Assembly (NCBI GenBank): GCA_902465495.1
Contig: CABQND010000011.1
Coordinates: 1-40,525, forward strand
Length of the DNA stretch: 40,525 nt
DNA from: an uncultured Eubacteriales bacterium
Lineage (GTDB): Bacteria > Bacillota > Clostridia > Christensenellales > Borkfalkiaceae
Direction: 5' to 3'
In this document: positions 21,900 through 28,541 of the stretch, piece after piece
Layout: the number at the start of each line of letters is the position of its first letter
How positions within the stretch are numbered: position 1 is the stretch's first letter
Notes under the pieces: model-generated
What the model was told of the DNA's origin: nothing
Seen by the model: only the letters and a program-made list of their open reading frames with translations
The model's database searches: none
Position numbers and translations under genes: made by a program

Positions 21900-22908
21900 A
21901 TTTTTCGAGCGCGAGCAAATCTTCGAGCGCGACCGAGCGCACATGGCTCTCGCGCACCCGCGTGAACATCTTGTATTTGTTCGCTTTGGATTCAAACAGA
22001 ATATACAGTCTGCCGTCTTTGACTTCGATCTCTTCGCTCATGCAGGGAGCCGTGAGCGTTCCGATACGGCAAGTCTCGTCCAGAATGTAGAGCGGAATCT
22101 CCTTTCCGTCCTGCGAAAAGCTGCCCTGCGGCTCGCCTTCGAACACATTTTCATACACCCATATGCCCGAATCGGGAAGCCCGTACGAACAGGAAAGCGC
22201 GATCCCGCCGTCAAACACGGCAATGCCCTGCACCTGTTCGCGCACCGAAAGCGCCGCCACAGGCGCGGACGAATCGATGCCGCCGACGCCCTCTCCCGCC
22301 GCATACACAAAGACGAGCGCCGGATTTGTCTGCCCGTCTGCCGTCTGCAAATGGTGAGATGCGTCCGTTTCGTAATTGCCGGGGCGGTAAAACTCGCCGA
22401 CGTACAGGTGATTTTGCGCATATTGCAAAAATGCGACGCCAAGGCCCGCGTCAAAATACTCGGCTAAGACCTCTCCGCCGTCTTGGGCGGCAAAGACGTC
22501 CGAAAGCGCCAAGCACCCCACGCGCGAACCGCTCGCGACATATAAATATTCTTCCGAACAGGTCACGCCGCCGAAATGCGCATCGTCGCGCGTCTCGCCG
22601 TCGAGCACATAGAAGGAAAGGTTGCGGCTCTCGTCCTCCTCGTCGATGAGCCAGATCTTCGAGGCTCCCTCGTCGAAATAGGCGCTCATCGCAAAATCGT
22701 AGCCGCCCGCGTTTTCGGGCAGAGCGCACAGCCCCTGCGGGCATGCGCCTTCGGAAAGCCCGGGAATGGCAAACTCTTCGCGGGCGAGTTTGTCAAACTG
22801 CGGATAGCGCGCCCCGAAAAACCAAACGAGCAAAAAAATCGCCAGTGCCAGGAAAAATCCTCCGACACAGCACAGCACGATCAACAACTTTTTCTTACCT
22901 TTTTCCAT
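21898..22908 (-). CDS. Membrane-anchored extracellular propeller-like protein
   Basis: A 336-aa protein with one N-terminal transmembrane segment (about 8-31) preceded by KGKKK, placing the rest outside the cell. The ectodomain opens with an IPGLSEGACPQGLC motif and continues with repeated YLYVASGSRVGCL, HLYVGEFYRPGNY and ALSCSYGLPDSGIWVYE strands typical of a beta-propeller. No catalytic motif or lipobox is seen. Function unknown. The ATG at 22908 follows a weak AAGGCGG site, and its leader contains a hairpin (22926-22953). It sits between nrdG and nrdD without obvious functional link. Confidence 0.75.
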   Translation of the reverse strand: MEKGKKKLLIVLCCVGGFFLALAIFLLVWFFGARYPQFDKLAREEFAIPGLSEGACPQGLCALPENAGGYDFAMSAYFDEGASKIWLIDEEDESRNLSFYVLDGETRDDAHFGGVTCSEEYLYVASGSRVGCLALSDVFAAQDGGEVLAEYFDAGLGVAFLQYAQNHLYVGEFYRPGNYETDASHHLQTADGQTNPALVFVYAAGEGVGGIDSSAPVAALSVREQVQGIAVFDGGIALSCSYGLPDSGIWVYENVFEGEPQGSFSQDGKEIPLYILDETCRIGTLTAPCMSEEIEVKDGRLYILFESKANKYKMFTRVRESHVRSVALEDLLALEK

Positions 22909-22925
22909 ATAGACCGCCTTGTCTG

Positions 22926-22953
22926 AAAACCGCGCCGCATCTTGCGCGGTTTT
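22926..22953 (-). promoter_or_regulatory. 5'-terminal hairpin in the leader of the propeller-like gene
   Basis: A 10-bp stem AAAACCGCGC/GCGCGGTTTT. It begins about 6 nt after the -10 box and ends before the ribosome site, the same layout as in the nrdG leader. Confidence 0.5.
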
Positions 22954-22959
22954 TTATGC

Positions 22960-22988
22960 ATTATACCATACCTGCCGAACAAACGCAA
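22960..22988 (-). promoter_or_regulatory. Promoter of the propeller-like gene
   Basis: Minus strand TTGCGT (22983-22988), 17 bp, TATAAT (22960-22965) preceded by TATGG. Confidence 0.65.
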
Positions 22989-23029
22989 TCGTTTTTGAAA
23001 AACGCATATGCGCCCCCGCGTTTCACGAC

Positions 23030-23054
23030 TTATGCACAATCGGATTGTGGATAA
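23030..23054. promoter_or_regulatory. DnaA boxes upstream of nrdD
   Basis: TTATGCACA (23030-23038, one mismatch to TTATCCACA) and a perfect box in reverse orientation, TGTGGATAA (23046-23054). They are interleaved with the NrdR-like palindromes. Two boxes are too few for an origin; control of nrdD by DnaA is the likelier reading, as known for nrdAB in E. coli. Confidence 0.5.
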
Positions 23055-23070
23055 ACCACAATATATTGTG
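23035..23070. promoter_or_regulatory. Pair of NrdR-like boxes upstream of nrdD
   Basis: CACAATATATTGTG (23057-23070) is a perfect palindrome close to the NrdR consensus (ACACwATATATwGTGT). CACAATCGGATTGTG (23035-23049) is a second palindrome with one extra central base, centred about 21 bp away, near two helical turns as for known NrdR box pairs. They lie 42 bp upstream of the -35, farther than usual. Confidence 0.65.
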
Positions 23071-23111
23071 TTTTTCTTTAAAAATTTTTACTAAATATTG
23101 ACGCTTTGCCC

Positions 23112-23140
23112 TTGACAAGCACAAGGGGCAGTGCTATAAT
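23112..23140 (+). promoter_or_regulatory. Consensus promoter of nrdD-trxB
   Basis: TTGACA (23112-23117), 17 bp, TATAAT (23135-23140), both perfect, 56 bp before the ATG at 23196. Confidence 0.9.
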
Positions 23141-23195
23141 AAAGTCCAACCGATTAAAAGAGACCGCAAGCAATAAGGCGGGAAAAGGAGAGAAG

Positions 23196-25559
23196 ATGTA
23201 TCAGGTCATCAAGCGCGACGGGCAAGTCGCGGATTTCGACATCAAGAAGATCGCGGTTGCGATCACGAAAGCGTTCGACGCAGTGAACAAGCAGTATCAT
23301 CCCAGCGTCATTGACATGCTGGCGCTGAAAGTTACGGCAGATTTCGAGCCGAAGATCAAAAACGGCAAAGTTGCGGTTGAGGACATTCAGGACAGCGTGG
23401 AAGCGGTGCTCATTCAGGCGGGATACGGCGATGTGGCGAAGGCGTACATTCTTTACCGCCGCCAGCGCGAAAAGATCCGCAACATGAAATCGACGATGCT
23501 GGACTACAAGTCGCTCGTGGACAGCTACGTCAAGGCGACGGACTGGCGCGTGAAGGAAAATTCGACGGTCACCTATTCGGTGGGCGGGCTGATCTTGTCC
23601 AACAGCGGCGCGATCACGGCGAACTACTGGCTTTCGGAAATTTACGACGACGAAGTGGCGAACGCGCACCGCAATGCGGACATTCATATTCACGATTTGT
23701 CCATGCTGACGGGGTATTGCGCGGGCTGGTCGCTCAAACAGCTCATTCAGGAAGGGCTGGGCGGGATCCCCGGAAAGATCACGTCTTCGCCGGCGAGCCA
23801 TCTTGCGACGCTGTGCAACCAGATGGTCAACTTCCTCGGGATCATGCAGAACGAATGGGCAGGCGCGCAGGCGTTCTCGTCTTTTGATACCTATCTAGCT
23901 CCTTTTGTGAAGAAGGACAACCTCACCTATGAGCAGGTGAAAAAGTGCATCGAGTCCTTTATTTACGGCGTGAACACGCCCAGCCGCTGGGGCACGCAGG
24001 CGCCGTTCTCCAATATTACTTTGGACTGGACGGTCCCGAACGATCTTGCCGAACTGAACGCGATCGTGGGCGGCAAGGAGCAGAATTTCAAGTACAAAGA
24101 CTGTCAGAAAGAGATGGACATGGTGAACAAAGCGTTCATCGAGATCATGATCGAGGGCGACGCGAACGGCAGGGGCTTCCAGTACCCGATCCCGACCTAT
24201 TCCATCACCAAGAATTTTGACTGGTCGGACACCGAAAACAACCGACTGCTCTTTGAAATGACGTCCAAATACGGCACGCCGTATTTCTCCAACTATATCA
24301 ATTCGGACATGGAGCCGAGCGACATCCGCAGTATGTGCTGCCGTCTGCGCCTCGATCTTCGCGAACTGCGCAAGAAATCGGGCGGGTTCTTCGGAAGCGG
24401 CGAAAGCACGGGTTCGGTCGGGGTCGTGACGATCAACATGCCGCGCATCGCGTACCAGTCCAAGGACGAAGCGGAATTCATGCGCCGCCTCGACAAACTC
24501 ATGGATATTTCGGCGCGGTCGCTCAAAACCAAGCGCACGGTCATCACCAAACTTTTGGACGAGGGGCTCTACCCTTACACGAAGCGGTATCTGGGCACAT
24601 TTGCCAACCACTTCTCGACGATCGGCCTTGTCGGCATGAACGAAGCGGCGCTCAACGCGTGCTGGATCCGCAAGGACATGACGCAGACCGAAGCGCAGGA
24701 ATTTACCAAACGCGTGCTCAATCATATGCGCGAACGTCTCTCCGACTATCAGGAAATGTACGGCGATCTGTACAACCTCGAAGCGACGCCCGCGGAATCG
24801 ACGACGTACCGCTTTGCGAAACACGATAAGGAACAATTCCCCGACATCATTACCGCAAACGAGAACGGCACCCCGTACTACACGAACAGCTCGCACCTGC
24901 CCGTCGGCTACACCGAAGACATCTTCGACGCGCTGGACATTCAGGACGATTTGCAGACGCTGTACACGTCGGGCACGGTGTTCCACGCCTTCCTCGGCGA
25001 GAAACTGCCTGACTGGAAAGCGGCGGCGGCGCTGGTCAAGAAGATCGCGGATAACTATAAACTCCCCTACTACACCCTTTCGCCGACCTACTCCATCTGC
25101 AAGGACCACGGCTATTTGGCAGGCGAACAGTACGTTTGCCCGCACTGCGGCAACAAGACCGAAGTGTACAGCCGTATTACGGGATACTATCGCCCCGTGC
25201 AGAACTGGAACGACGGCAAGACGCAGGAATTCAAAGACCGCAAGGTATACGACATCGAACATTCGACGCTGAAAACGCACAAACAGGAACAGAAACAGGA
25301 AACGCCTTGCTTTGCGAGTGCCGCGCTGGACGGACCCGTTCTGTTTACGAGAAGCGGCTGCCCCAACTGCAAGACCAGCAAAATGATGCTGGACAAGGCG
25401 GGCGTAAAATACAGGGTGATCAATGCCGAAGAGGACGTCGAAGCGACCAAAAAATACGGCGTGAAGAAGGCGCCTTCGCTGCTCGTACCCGACGGGAACG
25501 GCTTCAAGGCATACGACAACGCGAGCGAGATCCGCAAATACATCGAGAGCATCGGCTGA
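23196..25559 (+). CDS. nrdD: Class III ribonucleoside-triphosphate reductase fused to glutaredoxin
   Basis: A 787-aa glycyl-radical enzyme making deoxyribonucleotides from NTPs without oxygen. An N-terminal ATP-cone (about 1-90, opening YQVIKRDGQVADFDIKK) gives allosteric control. The catalytic barrel follows (NADIHIHDLSMLTGYCAGWS, then VNTPSRWGTQAPFSN). Near the C-terminus are zinc-site cysteines C648/C651 (CPHCG) and the radical glycine G663 in RITGYYRPVQNW. After a Lys/Gln linker (about 690-705) comes an extra domain of about 75 aa (714-787) with a glutaredoxin-type C722PNC725 motif and KKAPSLLV, the cis-Pro segment. The fused redoxin probably delivers electrons directly. ATG 23196 follows AAGGAG. 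It overlaps functionally with the next gene, 1 bp away. Confidence 0.96.
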   Translation: MYQVIKRDGQVADFDIKKIAVAITKAFDAVNKQYHPSVIDMLALKVTADFEPKIKNGKVAVEDIQDSVEAVLIQAGYGDVAKAYILYRRQREKIRNMKSTMLDYKSLVDSYVKATDWRVKENSTVTYSVGGLILSNSGAITANYWLSEIYDDEVANAHRNADIHIHDLSMLTGYCAGWSLKQLIQEGLGGIPGKITSSPASHLATLCNQMVNFLGIMQNEWAGAQAFSSFDTYLAPFVKKDNLTYEQVKKCIESFIYGVNTPSRWGTQAPFSNITLDWTVPNDLAELNAIVGGKEQNFKYKDCQKEMDMVNKAFIEIMIEGDANGRGFQYPIPTYSITKNFDWSDTENNRLLFEMTSKYGTPYFSNYINSDMEPSDIRSMCCRLRLDLRELRKKSGGFFGSGESTGSVGVVTINMPRIAYQSKDEAEFMRRLDKLMDISARSLKTKRTVITKLLDEGLYPYTKRYLGTFANHFSTIGLVGMNEAALNACWIRKDMTQTEAQEFTKRVLNHMRERLSDYQEMYGDLYNLEATPAESTTYRFAKHDKEQFPDIITANENGTPYYTNSSHLPVGYTEDIFDALDIQDDLQTLYTSGTVFHAFLGEKLPDWKAAAALVKKIADNYKLPYYTLSPTYSICKDHGYLAGEQYVCPHCGNKTEVYSRITGYYRPVQNWNDGKTQEFKDRKVYDIEHSTLKTHKQEQKQETPCFASAALDGPVLFTRSGCPNCKTSKMMLDKAGVKYRVINAEEDVEATKKYGVKKAPSLLVPDGNGFKAYDNASEIRKYIESIG

Positions 25560-25560
25560 T

Positions 25561-26472
25561 ATGTACGACATTATCATTATCGGAGCGGGCGCGGCAGGGA
25601 TGACCTCCGCGCTCTACGCTTTACGGAACGGAAAAACTGTGCTCGTGTTGGAGGGCGACAGCCTCGGCGGGCAGATCGCGACTTCCCCGCGCCTGGAAAA
25701 TTACCCTTCGATCAAAGAGATCAGCGGCGAAGCGTTCGCCGATAACTTATTCGAGCAGATCACTTCCCTCGGCGCGGAAGTGGAGATCGAAAAGGCGGTC
25801 CGCATCGACAAGCTCGCGGACAAGACCTTCAAGGTCAAGACCGAATACAACGAATACGCCGCAAAATGCGTGATCATCGCCGCAGGCGTAAAACACAAAC
25901 ACCTCAAAACAAAACACGACCGCGAAGACCTCGTCGGCAGAGGCGTTTACTATTGCGCGGTGTGCGACGGGCCCTTCTATAAAGGCAGAGAGGTCGCCGT
26001 CATCGGCGACGCAAACTCCGCCCTGCAATACGCCCTGCTCCTTTCGGGTTACTGCAAAAAGGTGTACATGTACACCCTCTTCGATAAATTTTTCGGGGAC
26101 GCGGGACTCGTGAAAGCCCTGCGCGCCAAAGACAACATCGAAGTGCGCCCCAATACGAGCGTGGTCGACTTCCTCGGCGAAGACGAACTGACAGCCATCG
26201 AATACACCGACAAGGACGGCAACCTTTGCCGCCAGGAGATCCCCGCCGTGTTCGTCGCGATCGGACAAGTGCCCGACAACGCCGCGTTTGCCAACGTCGC
26301 AGACCTCGACGCCGCCGGCTATATCATCGCGGACGAAAGCTGCAAGACAAAGACGGAAGGCGTGTTTGTGGCGGGCGACTGCCGCACGAAAGCGGTACGG
26401 CAAGTTTCCACTGCCGTCGGCGACGGTGCCGTCGCGGCAACCAACGCTTCGCTGTATCTGGAAAGTTTATAA
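25561..26472 (+). CDS. Thioredoxin reductase-like flavoprotein, divergent pyridine-nucleotide site
   Basis: A 303-aa protein of thioredoxin reductase length. The FAD-binding GAGAAG lies at 8-13, the redox pair C132AVC135 in CAVCDGPFY, and the C-terminal FAD motif GVFVAGDCRTKAVRQVSTAVGDGA is intact. The second dinucleotide site is unusual: GDANSAL (149-155) replaces GGGNSA. YTLFDKFF (171-178) replaces the HRRxxFRA stretch that binds the NADPH 2'-phosphate. The electron donor may therefore be NADH, ferredoxin or another carrier, as in ferredoxin-type relatives. It starts 1 bp after the nrdD stop with only a poor ribosome site, so translation is probably coupled. Likely role: reducing the glutaredoxin domain of NrdD. 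Confidence 0.88.
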   Translation: MYDIIIIGAGAAGMTSALYALRNGKTVLVLEGDSLGGQIATSPRLENYPSIKEISGEAFADNLFEQITSLGAEVEIEKAVRIDKLADKTFKVKTEYNEYAAKCVIIAAGVKHKHLKTKHDREDLVGRGVYYCAVCDGPFYKGREVAVIGDANSALQYALLLSGYCKKVYMYTLFDKFFGDAGLVKALRAKDNIEVRPNTSVVDFLGEDELTAIEYTDKDGNLCRQEIPAVFVAIGQVPDNAAFANVADLDAAGYIIADESCKTKTEGVFVAGDCRTKAVRQVSTAVGDGAVAATNASLYLESL

Positions 26473-26474
26473 GC

Positions 26475-26503
26475 AAAAAAGCGTCCCGAAGGACGCTTTT
26501 TTT
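26475..26503. terminator. Bidirectional terminator after trxB-like gene
   Basis: Stem AAAAAAGCGTCC/GGACGCTTTTTT with a CGAA tetraloop. It ends the nrdD-trxB transcript and can also stop the convergent minus-strand gene ending at 26573. Confidence 0.9.
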
Positions 26504-26572
26504 CGTATCCCGCCGCGGACGGCTTTGCCGGCTGTGTTTTTCGGCTCTTGACCACCCGCTTTTTGCGCGGGA

Positions 26573-28252
26573 TCAGATATAGTTCACATCTTTGACCGTA
26601 AGAGAGGAGATCGTGTGCCCGTTCCCGTCGAACGAGCCGCGGAACACGTTCGCAAGCCCCTCGCCGTAGCCCACGCCCGCGCCGTTCTGCACGCTGCCGA
26701 TCGGTGTCCAGTCGATGCCGGCAAGGCTGATGTCGTCCGTCAGCACGACTTTCTCGCCGCTGAAATCTTTGCCCGCGTTGACCGCCGCCGCAAACGTTTG
26801 CAGATCCTGCGCCGAGGAAAGCAGGTACTCTCCCGCGATCAGATCTTTGACCAGTCCGTTCTCGTCGGTATAGAATATCTGCAAATTCTTGCTCGTATTG
26901 CCAAACGTTTCAAAATGCGCTTCGTTGTCTTTAAAAGCAGGGGACGCTTCGCCTGCGCCGTTCACGGTATATGCACTGCTGTATTTGAGCGTCGACTGTT
27001 CGCGATAGATTGTAACGTCCTTGACCGTGCAGCCCTTCATCCTCCAACGATCTGTAAGCGTGTCGTAATTGATGAGGGTGCCGACCAATCCGCTGACGTT
27101 ATGGTAGCCGTACAATTCGTAATTTTCCACGCTGCAATCGCTCAGGTACAATTGCGCCCCGTCGTGCAGGACGGAGAAGCCCACCAGCCCGCCGATGCGG
27201 ATGCCAACGCAATCGCTCACGTCGATGACGCCGTTGATCGCGTGAACGTTTTCCAGCGTCACCGCGCCGTATTGATAACCGATCACCGTGCCGACAAAAC
27301 TGCCCTGCGCCTTGATGTGTGTTCCGTCAAACGTCAGGTCCTTGATCGTAAAGGACGAGCGGTTGTTCCCGATAAAGCCCGTTTTGCTTCCGCCGTTCGA
27401 AATGGTCATATTGTAAATGGTGTGCCCCTGCCCGTCAAGGACAAACCCGTTGAGCTCGCCGTTCCAGGCGCTGATCGGCGTCCATTCCGTGCCGCCGAGG
27501 TCGATGTCGGACATAAGGCGCAGCGTCGTATTCCTGTACTCTGTCGAGCCCGCATTGATCTCCTGCGCAAAATGATACAGATCTGTCTTATTATAGACAT
27601 ATGTAACCCCTTCTTCGGGATCGCTCGTCACCGCGTTGCCCTGCACTGCCTCAACTTCAAACGAAATGCTCGCCGAAAGTCCGCCGACGTCTTCCGTATC
27701 CATGGGCATGGCGATAGAAACGAGATATTCGCCGAGAACTTCTTCCGTTGTTCCGTCGCCCGCTTCCAATGCCGTCCAGTCCGAAACAACGGTGTTCCCG
27801 CCGTACGTTTCTCCGCCGATCGTGACTTCCAGCGCGTCGATCAAAGCAAGATCTCCGTCCGAAGAAAGAATCGTACGATACTTTACGTCAATGTTGCTCC
27901 GATTCGTAACCGTGATCCTGAATTCCGCCATATCGCCCGGCGCGATCCGATCGATCGTGATCGTTCCCCCGGAAAGCTGTGCCGTGCCGCCGTTTACAAA
28001 TGTTCCGTCCTCGCGCCGACCATAACTGTATTTATTCCCCGCCTCGTCCGTCAACGTTCCGTTCGGATCCGCCTGCGCTGAATACAGCACAAGCCCGCTC
28101 GCCTCTGCGTTTACCGCAATGTCCCCGCTCGTGACTGCGATATCCACCGCCGATTGCTTGCCGAACAACGCAAACGTTGCGCCGACGATCAGGCATAAGC
28201 AAAGCATCATCACAATCACCGCGGACAAAATACTGCCCGTCTTTTTGCTCAT
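26573..28252 (-). CDS. Exported SipW-type protein with GLUG-like repeats, possibly truncated
   Basis: A 559-aa exported protein. The signal KKTGSILSAVIVMMLCLCLI followed by VGATFALF is of the SipW-processed camelysin/TasA type. A TasA-like beta domain follows (about 30-215, ending FEVEAVQGNA). Two copies of a GLUG-like beta-helix module come next: the first at about 225-430 (LRLMSDIDLGGTEWTPI, then FVLDGQGHTIYNMTI), the second beginning at about 468 (VVLTDDISLAGIDWTPIG, then SFDGNGHTISSLTV). The second copy stops about 15 residues after the GHTI motif, whereas the first continues for some 150, so the C-terminus looks cut short. The ATG at 28252 follows AAGGAG; consensus promoter at 28315-28343. 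No dedicated SipW peptidase lies in the window. Confidence 0.82.
   Translation of the reverse strand: MSKKTGSILSAVIVMMLCLCLIVGATFALFGKQSAVDIAVTSGDIAVNAEASGLVLYSAQADPNGTLTDEAGNKYSYGRREDGTFVNGGTAQLSGGTITIDRIAPGDMAEFRITVTNRSNIDVKYRTILSSDGDLALIDALEVTIGGETYGGNTVVSDWTALEAGDGTTEEVLGEYLVSIAMPMDTEDVGGLSASISFEVEAVQGNAVTSDPEEGVTYVYNKTDLYHFAQEINAGSTEYRNTTLRLMSDIDLGGTEWTPISAWNGELNGFVLDGQGHTIYNMTISNGGSKTGFIGNNRSSFTIKDLTFDGTHIKAQGSFVGTVIGYQYGAVTLENVHAINGVIDVSDCVGIRIGGLVGFSVLHDGAQLYLSDCSVENYELYGYHNVSGLVGTLINYDTLTDRWRMKGCTVKDVTIYREQSTLKYSSAYTVNGAGEASPAFKDNEAHFETFGNTSKNLQIFYTDENGLVKDLIAGEYLLSSAQDLQTFAAAVNAGKDFSGEKVVLTDDISLAGIDWTPIGSVQNGAGVGYGEGLANVFRGSFDGNGHTISSLTVKDVNYI
28169..28252. repeat. 84-bp repeat, copy A (signal-peptide coding)
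   Basis: The first 84 bp of this gene match the first 84 bp of the gene starting at 31490 with 6 differences by hand alignment, while the rest of the two genes is strongly diverged. Confidence 0.8.
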
Positions 28253-28314
28253 CTGTTTACTCCTTATTTTTTGCTCGCCGCTTCCTTTAGGATATACAGC
28301 GCCATCTTTATTTG

Positions 28315-28343
28315 ATTATATCATCTTTTCTATATATTGTCAA
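28315..28343 (-). promoter_or_regulatory. Perfect consensus promoter
   Basis: Minus strand TTGACA (28338-28343), 17 bp, TATAAT (28315-28320), 63 bp upstream of the ATG at 28252. Confidence 0.9.
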
Positions 28344-28471
28344 TATGCGTTATTTGATTTTTTTGTCATATTATTGTATTTTTTAATTTTTTCGGTTTTG
28401 TTCGCAGACGATTTCAAAAATTATTTTATGCCGTGTTCTTTTCGTGGCACATCCCTTTGCCGTCGCAAAAG

Positions 28472-28502
28472 AAAAAAGAGGAGTTTTTCTCTCCTCTTTT
28501 TT
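28472..28502. terminator. Terminator of the 982-aa protein gene
   Basis: Stem AAAAAAGAGGAG/CTCCTCTTTTTT (28472-28483 with 28491-28502), T-runs on both strands. It lies 40 bp beyond the stop at 28542. Confidence 0.85.
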
Positions 28503-28541
28503 CAGGTATTTTTTCGATTCACCGACCCGCGGTCGGATATT

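Noticed and set aside
23030..23054. Possible replication origin because of DnaA boxes
   Set aside because: Only two boxes, no DnaA-trio or clustered array, and no dnaA/dnaN nearby; regulation of nrdD is more likely.
23895..25577. A 560-codon minus-strand open frame
   Set aside because: Antisense to nrdD; Arg/Val/Phe/His-rich with no recognisable domain and no promoter.
26615..28081. A 488-codon plus-strand open frame
   Set aside because: Antisense to the SipW-type protein gene; composition and lack of a ribosome site mark it as a shadow.
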